A stretch of DNA of 64,000 bases from Planctomycetota bacterium (lineage in GTDB: Bacteria; Planctomycetota; UBA1135; GCA-002686595). Shown here piece by piece: positions 40,330 through 48,921 of the stretch (position 1 is the stretch's first letter; every line of letters starts with the position of its first letter). The stretch lies in the NCBI GenBank assembly GCA_016709875.1, contig JADJLZ010000002.1, forward strand, positions 372,001-436,000. Direction: 5' to 3'. The notes under the pieces were generated by a model, which saw only the letters and a program-made list of their open reading frames with translations, made no database searches and had not been told where the DNA came from. The position numbers and the translations under genes were made by a program.

Positions 40330-41437
40330 CTACGCGCCGCCGCGTTGACGCAGGTAGGCCTCGATGAAGCCGTCGAGCTCGCCGTCGAGCACCGCGCCGA
40401 TGTTGCCCGTCTCGTATTCGGTGCGGTGGTCCTTCACCATCTGATAGGGGTGCATCACGTACGAGCGGATCTGGCTGCCGAAAGCGATCTCGCCCTTCTG
40501 GCCGTAGAGCTTGGAGAGCTCGGCATCGCGCTCGGCCTCCTTCATCTGGATCAGCTTCGCCTGCAGCAGCTTGAACGCGAGCTCCTTGTTCTTGAGCTGG
40601 CTGCGCTGCGTCGAGCTGCGGATGACGATGCCGCTGGGAAGGTGGCGCAGGCGCACCGCGGTCTCGACCTTGTTGACGTTCTGACCGCCCGCGCCGCCCG
40701 AGCGCATGGTCTCGATCTCGACGTCGCTCTCCTTGATCTCGACCTTGATCGTGTCGTCGAGCAGCGGCGTCACGTCCACCGAGGCGAAGGCCGTGTGCCG
40801 GCGCGCCTGGCTGTCGAAGGGGCTGATGCGCACGAGCCGGTGCACGCCGATCTCCGCGCGCAGGTAGCCGAAGGCGTAGTCGCCGTCGATCTCGAGCGTC
40901 GCCGAGCGGATCCCGCCCTCGGTCTCGTCCTGACGGTCGACTTCGCTGACCTTGAATCCGCGGCGCTCGGCCCAACGCACGTACATGCGGAAGAGCATCC
41001 CAGCCCAGTCGCAGGCGTCGACGCCGCCCGCGCCCGCGGCGAACTGGATGTACGCACCGCAGTGGTCTTGCGGTCCGCCGAGCATCACGCGGAAGTCGAG
41101 CTTGTGGATGCCCTCTTCGATGCGCGGCACGAGCGCCTCGATCTCGGGCAGCACCTGCGCGTCGCCCTCGCTCTGCGCCATCTCGGCCAGGATGCCGAAC
41201 TCCTCGAAACCCGAGGCGAGTTGTTTCACCGGCTCGACGATCGAGCGCGCGTTCTTCATCTCCACCACGACCGCCTGCGCGCGCGTCGGATTGGCCCAGA
41301 AATCAGCCTCGTTCTGGAGCTCCTCGATCTCCCTCAGTCGCTTCTCGTTGGAAGCGTAGTCAAAGACTCTCCTTCAGCTGCTGGAAGCGGGCCTCGAGCT
41401 CTTGGATGCGCGCGGAGAGGTCTTTGATCGATGCCAT
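40330..41437 (-). CDS. prfB: peptide chain release factor 2, programmed +1 frameshift
   Basis: 368-aa RF2 that terminates translation at UGA and UAA. It is encoded in two frames. The 25 codons from the ATG at 41435-41437 end in CTT-TGA at 41365-41360. A +1 shift then reads GAC and continues in the second frame to 40330. The classic RF2 site is intact: slippery CTTTGAC with an AGGAG element just upstream. Motifs: SPF in ISPFDSQ (stop-codon recognition) and GGQ in GGAGGQNVNKVE. The frameshift lets RF2 control its own level. Upstream lies a 268-bp leader without a gene. Confidence 0.96.
41360..41366 (-). promoter_or_regulatory. prfB: prfB autoregulatory frameshift site
   Basis: Read on the minus strand the site is CTTTGAC: CTT (41365-41363), TGA (41362-41360). 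AAGGAG, a Shine-Dalgarno-like stimulator, lies 3 bases before CTT. The geometry matches the well-known RF2 autoregulation site. Confidence 0.95.
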
Positions 41438-41705
41438 GGGGCGAGGATTGTAGGGCTTCGAGCGCGGATGGGAAGCCCGCGCGCACCGTGAAGGTGAGCG
41501 GACCTTTCGCTCACGCGACGGCGCAGCTGCGCGCGCGTGCGCGGAGGGAAAGGTCCGCGGAGGATGCCGGCCGGAGGAACACAGCACGCGGCTGCGCAGC
41601 GTCCAGCGCGGAGGGCCCGAGGACCGTGCGACGCGGAATCGGCAGGACTCCGCGCCGCCAACCTCTTCCCCCGCTGCTTCGGCCAGGGTCCGGCCCGGAC
41701 CCAAG
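41438..41705 (-). promoter_or_regulatory. 268-bp prfB leader region with two overlapping hairpins
   Basis: No convincing gene. A short hairpin GTGAGC/GCTCAC (41494-41499 with 41509-41514) overlaps an 11-bp inverted repeat, GCGGACCTTTC at 41498-41508 with GAAAGGTCCGC at 41548-41558. The two pairings exclude each other, a pattern seen in attenuators. Without homologous leaders this is only suggestive. Confidence 0.35.
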
Positions 41706-43142
41706 TCAGTTCTTGCGCGGCTGCGAAAATGCTCCGGGAACGAGACGGCGTAGCTCCGGATCGTCGCGCTCGAGCATCCCGCTCGAGCGCACGAGCTTGG
41801 TGATCGCCTCGCGCTCCCTGGGCACGAGCTCGCTCACGACCTCGCAGCCCGTCTCGGTCACCACGACCACGTCCTCGATGCGCACGCCGATCCCGCTCGC
41901 GGGGTCGTAGACGCCCGGCTCGACGGTGAAGGCCACGCCCGGGACGAAGAGCTTGCCGCCGTCGCCCACGTCGTGGACCTCCATACCGATGTAGTGGCAG
42001 CAGCCGTGCGGCAGGAGCTTCTCCATGCCGCGCTCAGTGAGCACCTTGCGGCAGGCCGCCTCCACCTCGCGCATCGTCGCGCCCGGCTTGACGGCCGCGA
42101 TGCCGGCTGTCTGGGCCGCGAGCACCGCGTCGTAGATCTCCGCCATGCGCGGCGTCCACTCGCCGTCCGTCGGCCACGAGCGCGTGATGTCGCAGTCGTA
42201 GTGGTCGTATTCGGGCGCGTAGTCGATCAGCAGCATCTCCTTCTCGCGCAGCACGCGCGAGCTGGCCGAGTAGTGCAGCGCCAGCGCGTTCGGCCCCGAG
42301 CCCACGATCGCGTGGTAGGCCGGCCCGCGCGCGCCCTCGTTGCGCTGCACGAAGCTCATCAGCGCATCCAGCTGCCACTCGCCCACGCCCGGCTTGGTCG
42401 AGCGCATCGCCTCGATCATCGCCAGCGCGCCCGAGCGGCCGGCACGCCGCAGCGCGTCGATCTCCTCGGGCGTCTTCACCCGGCGCAATTCCGCGAGCTG
42501 CGCAGCGCAGTCCTTCACGACCAGGCCGAATTTCGTCTCGAGGTTCGTCTTCAGAGCGGCTTCGCGGCTCGCGCGCCCGTCGAACGCGTCCTTCGCCTGC
42601 GCCGCGTCCGCCGGTCGCGCGCGATCCGCGCAGCCCGCGAGCTCGATGTACGGCTCCATGCTGACCCAGACCGTGCTGCCCTTCGGCGCGAACTCGGAGA
42701 GCGTCTGCTCGAGCTCCGTGTTCGCGCGCACCTCGGGAATGCCCGTCAACTGCGGCACCCAGGCGTCCGACGCGTCCCACAGCTCCCCTTCCCACGTCTC
42801 CTTCATCCTCGAGGCCGCCGGCAGGAACAAGATCGCGCGCGTGCTCTTCAAATCGATCAACAGCGCCGCGTTCGGGCTCTCGACGCCCGTCAGATACCAG
42901 AAGGTCTTGTCCTGCTCGAAACGCGTGTACGCGCGCGTATCCGGAAGCCCGCGCACCAGCACCACGCCCTCATGCGCCCCGATCGCCTCAACCAGCGCCG
43001 CGCGCCGGCCGGCGTGGAATGCCTTCCCCAACCCGCACACCTGGCCTTCCGGCACCGCCAGCTGCGCGGCCGTCGAATCCTGACCAAACAGCGGAACACA
43101 CCCGGCCGCGAGAACGAGCGAAAGCAGCATGTCCCCAACCAT
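41706..43142 (-). CDS. secreted M24 metallopeptidase (Xaa-Pro aminopeptidase-like)
   Basis: 478-aa peptidase of the creatinase/aminopeptidase P fold. The N-terminus is a signal peptide or lipoprotein-like leader (MLLSLVLAAGCVP). The N-terminal aminopeptidase-P domain contains FWYLTGVESPNAALLI. In the pita-bread domain, dinuclear metal ligands are visible in LLIDYAPEYDHYDCDITRSW, the HYIGMEVHD histidine, FTVEPGVY and RIEDVVVV. It removes N-terminal residues preceding proline, apparently outside the cytoplasm. The start at 43142 has GGGAG eight bases upstream; the internal ATG at 43130 is an alternative. Confidence 0.9.
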   Translation of the reverse strand: MVGDMLLSLVLAAGCVPLFGQDSTAAQLAVPEGQVCGLGKAFHAGRRAALVEAIGAHEGVVLVRGLPDTRAYTRFEQDKTFWYLTGVESPNAALLIDLKSTRAILFLPAASRMKETWEGELWDASDAWVPQLTGIPEVRANTELEQTLSEFAPKGSTVWVSMEPYIELAGCADRARPADAAQAKDAFDGRASREAALKTNLETKFGLVVKDCAAQLAELRRVKTPEEIDALRRAGRSGALAMIEAMRSTKPGVGEWQLDALMSFVQRNEGARGPAYHAIVGSGPNALALHYSASSRVLREKEMLLIDYAPEYDHYDCDITRSWPTDGEWTPRMAEIYDAVLAAQTAGIAAVKPGATMREVEAACRKVLTERGMEKLLPHGCCHYIGMEVHDVGDGGKLFVPGVAFTVEPGVYDPASGIGVRIEDVVVVTETGCEVVSELVPREREAITKLVRSSGMLERDDPELRRLVPGAFSQPRKN

Positions 43143-43161
43143 AGCAAGCTCTCCCACCACC

Positions 43162-43192
43162 GTGAAAAATCCAGCCCGCCTGGTTTTTTGAC
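43162..43192. repeat. 31-bp hairpin repeat, copy 3
   Basis: Same element as 8449 with two arm substitutions (GTGAAAAATCCAG against GTCAAAAAACCAG). It is the left half of a 34-bp perfect inverted pair with the copy at 43227, separated by a 30-bp spacer. It lies 20 bp upstream of the M24 start codon. Confidence 0.9.
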
Positions 43193-43226
43193 GCTACGCC
43201 CGCACGCCTCTGCGCTCGTTGGCGGC

Positions 43227-43257
43227 GTCAAAAAACCAGGCGGGCTGGATTTTTCAC
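43227..43257. repeat. 31-bp hairpin repeat, copy 4
   Basis: Exact reverse complement of copy 3, including its two substitutions, so the two copies were made from one another. It follows the end of the isoaspartyl-dipeptidase-like gene by 47 bp on the transcript and may terminate it. Confidence 0.9.
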
Positions 43258-43303
43258 GCGCGAGCGGTGAAGGATGGAAAACCGTGGCGGGCTGCGGTGT
43301 CCA

Positions 43304-44473
43304 TTATTGCTCGAACATGCCACGCAGGAGGGGTTCGCCGGCGCGGATGTGCCAGCGGCCGCGGGCCATGACGTCGCGGACGGAGCCGGATGCGTCGAGC
43401 ACGACGAGGTCGGCGTCGGCGCCGACGGCGATGCGGCCTTTTTGGGTGAGACGGAAGAGGCGCGCGGGGTTGCTGGTGAAGACGGGGAGGATGTCTTCGA
43501 GCGCGCGGCCGCGTTGGAGGAGTTTCTGGAGCGTGCGTGCGAGCATGGCGGGGTCGCCGACGTCCATGGCGACGATGCGTTTGTCGGCGTCGACGACGGG
43601 CAGGCATCCGCCGCCGTCGGTGCTGGCGGTGATGCGTTCGCGCGGGAGCTTCGAGTCGAGGAAGCGTTCGATCGCGTCCTCGGCGCTCCAGGCGTCCTCG
43701 CCCTTCTCGAGCGGGTAGGCGGTGACATCGATCGTGCAGCCCTGCGCGGCGAGCGCGAGCGCCTCGTCGAAGAGGCGCCGCTTGCGGTTCGTGTGCGTGG
43801 GGTGGAAGGTGCGCGGCGGGATCTCGCTATGCTCGAGGGCGCGGCGCACGAGGTCGAGGCCGCGCTCGCCGTCGCCGACGTGCAGGTGCAAGACGCCCGC
43901 CTTGCCCGTCATGAGGCCCGCGACGTGCGCGTCGGCGGCCAGACGCAGGAGCTCGTCCAGCGTCGGCTGGCTCGAACGGTGGTCGCTGATCGCGACCTCG
44001 CCGATGCCGATGCAGCGTTCGAGGTGCACCAGGTCGCCGCGCACGCTGCCGGTGAGCGTCGTGGGCGGCACGTGGTAGCCGCCGGTATGGCACCAGGCGG
44101 AGAGGCCTTCCTCGTTCAAGCCGTGCGCGCGCGCGAGCAGCTCGGCGGTCGAGCGCGTGGTGTCGTCGGTGCCGAGCACGCCGATCACGCTCGTTACGCC
44201 GCCGCGCGTGAAGCGCGTGAGCGGAACGGGCGGAACCTTCGAGCGCAGACCCATCTCGCCGCCGCCGCCGGTGATGTGCGCGTGGCAGTCGATCAGACCG
44301 GGCACGAGGCGCGCGCCGGCGAGGTCGAGCGTCTCGCAGGCGAGCTCCTTCGGCAGCGTCGGAGGCTTCTCGCCGATCCAGACGATGCGTTCGCCCGCGA
44401 CGAGCAGCGAGCGCAGTCCGAGGAGCTCGGGGGCGTGGACGAGTGCGTTGGTGAGCAGCGTGAGCTGGGTCAT
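43304..44473 (-). CDS. iadA: isoaspartyl dipeptidase (IadA)-like amidohydrolase
   Basis: 389-aa dinuclear-zinc amidohydrolase related to beta-aspartyl dipeptidase, which clears isoaspartyl dipeptides arising from damaged proteins. Zinc residues: H64 and H66 in DCHAHITGGGGE, H198 in HLHVGD, H227 in PTHTNR, and the Asp of ASTDGGG. The substrate-binding AISDHR segment is present. The bridging carboxylated lysine (K162 in E. coli IadA) is replaced by E159, which places it in a variant branch. The ATG overlaps the upstream rhomboid stop by 4 bp. Confidence 0.85.
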   Translation of the reverse strand: MTQLTLLTNALVHAPELLGLRSLLVAGERIVWIGEKPPTLPKELACETLDLAGARLVPGLIDCHAHITGGGGEMGLRSKVPPVPLTRFTRGGVTSVIGVLGTDDTTRSTAELLARAHGLNEEGLSAWCHTGGYHVPPTTLTGSVRGDLVHLERCIGIGEVAISDHRSSQPTLDELLRLAADAHVAGLMTGKAGVLHLHVGDGERGLDLVRRALEHSEIPPRTFHPTHTNRKRRLFDEALALAAQGCTIDVTAYPLEKGEDAWSAEDAIERFLDSKLPRERITASTDGGGCLPVVDADKRIVAMDVGDPAMLARTLQKLLQRGRALEDILPVFTSNPARLFRLTQKGRIAVGADADLVVLDASGSVRDVMARGRWHIRAGEPLLRGMFEQ

Positions 44474-45594
44474 GGCTTCTGGTCGAGCCTAGCGAGTTCC
44501 TTCTTCGCGCGCTCGGTCTCCTGCGCGTCGCCGAGCAGCGCGGCGAGCTTCTCGAGCGCCTCCCAGGCGTGGCGGTCGTCTGGGTCGACCGCGACCACGC
44601 GGCTCGCGGTCTGGAGCGCGGCCTTGGTCTGGCTCTGCTGGGTCTCGCGGGCAAGTTGCGCGGCGAGGAGTGCGTGCAACGCGTCGAGGCGCTCATGGTC
44701 GAGCCCCCCGCATTCGAAGGAGCGGTAGAAGCTGTCGAGGGCCTCGGCTTCGCGCTCGAGCTTCACCAGCGCGACGCCGAGGTTCCACCAGTCCCTTCCG
44801 TCCGTCGAGTCGAGGTCGACGGCCGCGCGCAGCAGGCGCACGCCCTCCTCCCAATCGGAACGGTCGAGGGCCGCGTCGGCCTGCTCCTCGAAGAAGATCG
44901 CGGCGCCGCCGAAATTCCACTTCGGCCACCAGACGGTCGCACCCGCAGCGAGCAGCGCGAGCAGTGCCGCGCCAAACGGCAGTGCGCCGATCCGGAAGCG
45001 GCCCTCCTGCGTGATCGCGAAGCCGGCGAGTGCGCCGAGCACGGCTCCCGATCCGTGGCCCCAGTTGGAGATCGGGAGCCAGCCCTGCCAGGTCGCGAGG
45101 ATGCAGAAGAAGAACCACCCGACCATGATCTTGTTGATGCGCGGCGTCAGCACGCCGCGCAGTCGGTAGCAGCCGCGCGAACCCGTGTAGAGCATCGCCC
45201 ACATGCCGTACACGACACCCGAGATGCCGATGCCGCCGCGATCGAAGGCGTGCATCGCCGCGCTGCCGCCGAGCATCAGGAAGATCGTCGAGCCGAGCAG
45301 CATCGCCGCGGAGAGGCGCAACTCGATCGCGCGGCCCAGAAACCAGACACAGGTCAGGTTGAAGTAGAGGTGCAGGAAGTTTCCGTGCACCAGGTGCGCC
45401 GTGATCAGGCGCCAGGGCTCGCTGCCGAAGGCGCTCTGGTCGAGCACGAAGGCCTCGAGCCCGGGGCTCGTCCAGCCCGCGATCGAGAGCACGACCGCCG
45501 TGGCGCAGAGCGTGAAGGTCGCGGGCGTAGCTCGCGCGCCGCGCAACACGTCGACGAGCGCTCCGCTCGGGCCCTGTCTATTGGGGTCGGACAT
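44470..45594 (-). CDS. rhomboid intramembrane protease with TPR tail
   Basis: 374-aa protein. The six-helix rhomboid domain spans about residues 25-215, with the oxyanion-hole motif HGNFLHLYFN (H70, N79), catalytic S125 in GIGISG, and H180 in NWGHGSG. The intact catalytic pair predicts an active serine protease cutting membrane segments. The C-terminal 130 residues form TPR-like repeats (DWEEGVRLLRAAVDLDSTDG). It overlaps the amidohydrolase start by 4 bp and lies 22 bp downstream of a second rhomboid-TPR gene. Confidence 0.88.
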   Translation of the reverse strand: MSDPNRQGPSGALVDVLRGARATPATFTLCATAVVLSIAGWTSPGLEAFVLDQSAFGSEPWRLITAHLVHGNFLHLYFNLTCVWFLGRAIELRLSAAMLLGSTIFLMLGGSAAMHAFDRGGIGISGVVYGMWAMLYTGSRGCYRLRGVLTPRINKIMVGWFFFCILATWQGWLPISNWGHGSGAVLGALAGFAITQEGRFRIGALPFGAALLALLAAGATVWWPKWNFGGAAIFFEEQADAALDRSDWEEGVRLLRAAVDLDSTDGRDWWNLGVALVKLEREAEALDSFYRSFECGGLDHERLDALHALLAAQLARETQQSQTKAALQTASRVVAVDPDDRHAWEALEKLAALLGDAQETERAKKELARLDQKP

Positions 45595-45616
45595 GCGCGC
45601 TCGCGGGATGGAACTC

Positions 45617-46753
45617 TCAGTGCTGCGCCGGATCGATGCGCTTGCACTCGTCGTCCGCGCGATCGTACCAGTCGTCGAGGCCGAGCTCGTCGGCGAGCCC
45701 GCGCACCGCCTCCCAAGCCGTGAGGTCGTCCGGATCGAGCTTGGCCAGGCGCGTGGCGTAGGTGAAGGCCTGCTGCGAATCCTGCTGGTCGATGTAGCGC
45801 GCATAGCGTTCGCGCTGCAGCTCGGCGAGGTAGGCGAGCTGACTCGCGTCCAGCCCCATGCTCTCGTACGCGCGCCAACAGGCGTCGGCGGCCTCGTCCT
45901 TGCGCCCGAGCCGGTCGAGCACGAAGCACAGGTTCCACCAGGCCTTGCCGTAGCGCTCATCGAAGGCGAGCGCCGTCTTCAAGAATCCCTCCGCGCCCGG
46001 TTCGTCGCCGGCTTCGAGCGCGTCGTAGCCCGCGCGCACGTACTCGACCGACGCGCCGCCGCGGTTCCAGCTCGTGCGCCAGCGCGTCGCGCCGCAGCCC
46101 AGGAGCGCGAGCAGCAGCGCGGAGAGCGGCACGATCGCCTGGTGGAACCGTCCGCGCGCGTCGAGGCACAGCGCGGCGAGCGTGCCAACGGCAAGGCCCG
46201 CCAGGTGGCCGTAGTTGGAGAACGGGAGCGCGAAGTCGATCTGCATCCCTTTCAAGAGCGGCGGGAGCGCCATGCACGCGAGGAGGAGAGCTCCCATGCC
46301 GGCGTTCAGCACTGCGCCCGTCGCTCCGCGCAAGGCCGGCGAGCGCCAGCCACCGACGACGAGCAGCGCCCACATGCCAAAGTCGATGCTCGTGAATCCG
46401 GTGCGGCCGAAGTCCAGCGCCTGCTCGGCGAAACCCGTCGCGAGCGCCGCGAGTGCCACGAAGGCCAGCATCGGCCCGCTCCCGATGCGGCGCTCGAGCG
46501 CGCCGCCGAGCACCCAGAAGCCGCCCATGCCGAACAGGAACTGCAGCAGGTCCCGGTGCACGAGCGGCGCGGCGAAGAAGCGCCAGGGCTGGCCCCAGAA
46601 CGCGTGCCGGTCGATCACGAAGGGCCCGTCGCCAAGCTTCGTCCAGCACGCGATGGAGAAGGCCAGTCCGAGCACGAGCAGCAACGAGGTCGCGCGCAGC
46701 CGCGGCCTGCGCCCACCCTCGCCTTCGACCTCTTCCGTAGCAGCTTCTCCCAC
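45617..46753 (-). CDS. rhomboid-TPR paralogue, probably catalytically inactive
   Basis: 378 aa from the GTG at 46751-46753, which has AAGGAG six bases upstream; an upstream in-frame GTG at 46774 has no ribosome site. It has the same layout as the next gene. Key rhomboid residues are changed: the HxxxHxxxN motif reads HRDLLQFLFG, so the oxyanion Asn is Gly75. The GxSG serine position is Thr121 (GFTSIDFGMWA). The histidine H183 in NYGHLAG remains. It may be an inactive partner that binds substrates or modulates its neighbour. TPR-like repeats follow from about residue 250. Confidence 0.82.
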   Translation of the reverse strand: MGEAATEEVEGEGGRRPRLRATSLLLVLGLAFSIACWTKLGDGPFVIDRHAFWGQPWRFFAAPLVHRDLLQFLFGMGGFWVLGGALERRIGSGPMLAFVALAALATGFAEQALDFGRTGFTSIDFGMWALLVVGGWRSPALRGATGAVLNAGMGALLLACMALPPLLKGMQIDFALPFSNYGHLAGLAVGTLAALCLDARGRFHQAIVPLSALLLALLGCGATRWRTSWNRGGASVEYVRAGYDALEAGDEPGAEGFLKTALAFDERYGKAWWNLCFVLDRLGRKDEAADACWRAYESMGLDASQLAYLAELQRERYARYIDQQDSQQAFTYATRLAKLDPDDLTAWEAVRGLADELGLDDWYDRADDECKRIDPAQH

Positions 46754-46797
46754 GCAGCTCCTTCCCCGGTTCACGGGCCGATGTATCCTTGGATCGG

Positions 46798-47478
46798 ATG
46801 CGCCTCGCGCTCTTCGACCTCGATGATACGCTCTTCGACGGCGACACCGACATCGCCTGGAGCGACTTGTTGGCCGAGGAAGGCGCGCAGGATGCCTCGC
46901 GCACGCGCGCCTACCACGAGCAGTACCGCGCCGGCACGCTGGACATCGACGAGTTCTTCGCCTTCCAGCTCGAACCCCTCGCGCGCCACCCGCTGCCGCG
47001 TCTGCTCGCCTGGCGCGAGCGCTTCCTGCGCGAGCGCATCCTCCCGCGCATCTCGCCGCTCGCGCGCACGCTCGTGCGCGAGCACCAGACCTTCGGCCAC
47101 GAGCTGGTGCTGATCACGGCGACGAACTCGTTCCTCACGCGGCCGATCTCCGAGGCGCTCGGCATCCCGCACCTGGTCGCGAGCGAGCCCGAGCGCGTCG
47201 GTGGCAGGTTCACCGGCCGGCTCGAAGGCGTGCCGTGCTTTCGCGAGGGCAAGGTGACGAAGCTCGTCGAGTGGCTCGCGCTGCGCGGCTTGCGCATGCA
47301 CGAACTCGAGGCGAGCTTCTTCTACTCCGACTCGCACAACGACCTGCCGCTGCTCGGCAGCGTCACGCATCCCGTCGCCGTCGATCCCGACCCCGTGCTC
47401 GAGCGCCACGCGCGCCTGCACGGCTGGCCGATCCTCGAATTGCACGAACGTCACGGGCGAGCACAAGCTGCCGGCTGA
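46798..47478 (+). CDS. HAD family hydrolase (HAD-IB, SerB-like)
   Basis: 226-aa phosphatase-type HAD protein. Motif I FDLDDTLFDGDT has nucleophile D7 and D9. Motif II is LVLITATNSF. Motif III/IV are the K in REGKVTKL and YSDSHNDLPLL. The subfamily IB layout resembles phosphoserine phosphatase-type enzymes and bacterial acyl/phosphatidyl phosphatases; the substrate is undetermined. The ATG at 46798 is used, as the earlier TTG is unlikely. The gene runs divergently from the rhomboid pair with only 44 bp between starts. Confidence 0.87.
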   Translation: MRLALFDLDDTLFDGDTDIAWSDLLAEEGAQDASRTRAYHEQYRAGTLDIDEFFAFQLEPLARHPLPRLLAWRERFLRERILPRISPLARTLVREHQTFGHELVLITATNSFLTRPISEALGIPHLVASEPERVGGRFTGRLEGVPCFREGKVTKLVEWLALRGLRMHELEASFFYSDSHNDLPLLGSVTHPVAVDPDPVLERHARLHGWPILELHERHGRAQAAG

Positions 47479-47522
47479 ACGTCGGGTGTATTCTGGGCCT
47501 CCACCCCTGCTGGAGTTGCCTC

Positions 47523-48921
47523 ATGCGCTTGCACCCTCGTTCACTCCTCGCCGTCTCCGCGCTTCTCGCCAGCACGGCCTCCGCACAGGTCCAGGGACCG
47601 AGCAGTTCGCAGTCTCCCTACCTGCTGCCCACGGCACCCGGCGTGCTGACCGTCTCGATCCTCACCGCGGGTGACACGCCACTTTCCGACCCCAGCTACC
47701 GCATGGTCGGCGTCCCGGACGGACTCGGCGCATACGGAACGGGGGGCAATCGCTTTCAGCTGTTGATGAACCACGAGCTCAGCTCGAACACCGGCAGCGT
47801 TCACGCGCACGGCCAGAGCGGAGCCTTCGTCTCCGAGTGGTCGATCCGGCGCAGCGACCTCGCGGTGCTGGATGGCGCCGACTTGATCCAGAACACGCAC
47901 CTGGTGACGGGCGGCCCCGCGTTTTCCCCGTTTCTGCTCGGGCGATCTGGCGCAACGCTCGGCCTTCTACTTCAACGACAACGACCCGAGCCACGTGCAG
48001 CTGTTCATGAACGGCGAGGAGTCCGGCAGCGAGGGCCGCGCGCTCGTGCACGTGCCGACCGGACCCTCGAAGGGTGAGACCTACGAGCTGCCGCGCCTGG
48101 GCAAGGCCAACTTCGAGAACCAGGTCGCACGCCCGGGCTTTTCGCGCGCGACGGTCGTCGCGGGCCTCGACGACTCCACGCCCGGGCAGGTCTACATCTA
48201 CATCGGCCGCAAGACCGCGGCCGGGAGCTTCCTCGACCGCGCGGGCCTGACCAACGGCTTCCTCTTCGGCGTGCGCGTGCCGGGCGTGCCGCTCGAGGAT
48301 CGCGTCACGGGCATCGGCACGCAGACGCAGTTCGAGCTCGCCAACCTCGGCGACGTGTCCGCGCTGAACGGCGCGGCGATCCAGGCCGCGAGCGTCAACG
48401 CCGGTGTGACCGAGTTCCTGCGGCCCGAGGACGGGGCCTGGGATCCGAACGATCCGCGCCGGTTCTACTTCAACACCACCGATCGCATCGACTCGGGCTC
48501 CCAGGTGGGCCGCAGCCGCTTGTGGCGCCTCAGCTTCAGCGACTTCCTCCACCCCGAACAGGGCGGGACGATCGAGATGCTGCTCGACGGCACCGAGGGC
48601 CAGCAGATGCTCGACAACCTCGCCGTCGACGCGCACGGCAACCTCATCCTGCAGGAGGACACGGGCAACAACGCGCACCTCGCCTCGATCTGGTTCTACG
48701 ACGTGCACTCGGACCAGCTGACGCGCATCGCGCAGCACGACCCGAGCCGTTTCCTCGCGGGTGGAGCGAACTTCCTGACACAGGACGAGGAGTCCTCGGG
48801 CGTGATCGACGCCAGCGCGATCCTGGGGCCGGGCTGGTTCCTGCTCGATTCGCAAGCGCACTACTCGACCGACGCCGAGCTCGTGCAGGGCGGCCAGCTG
48901 CTCGCGCTTTTGTCCGCGTGA
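47523..48921 (+). pseudogene. secreted PhoX/DUF839-like protein, interrupted by a 1-base frameshift
   Basis: A secreted protein (signal peptide MRLHPRSLLAVSALLASTASA) of the PhoX/DUF839 beta-propeller type, with the NHE motif in LLMNHELSSNTG. The reading frame switches between 47926 and 47944. Removing one C from the CCCC run at 47926-47929 restores AFSRFCSGDLAQRSAFYFND, joining both parts into one protein of about 465 residues. Both parts have normal codon use. The change is therefore either a recent mutation or a sequencing error. The C-terminal part (47995-48921) continues with the WFYDVHSDQLTRIAQHDPS segment and ends normally. Confidence 0.8.

Noticed and set aside
40330..41437. prfB as a frameshifted pseudogene
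   Set aside because: The break falls exactly on the CTTTGAC autoregulation site of RF2 and the protein is otherwise complete.
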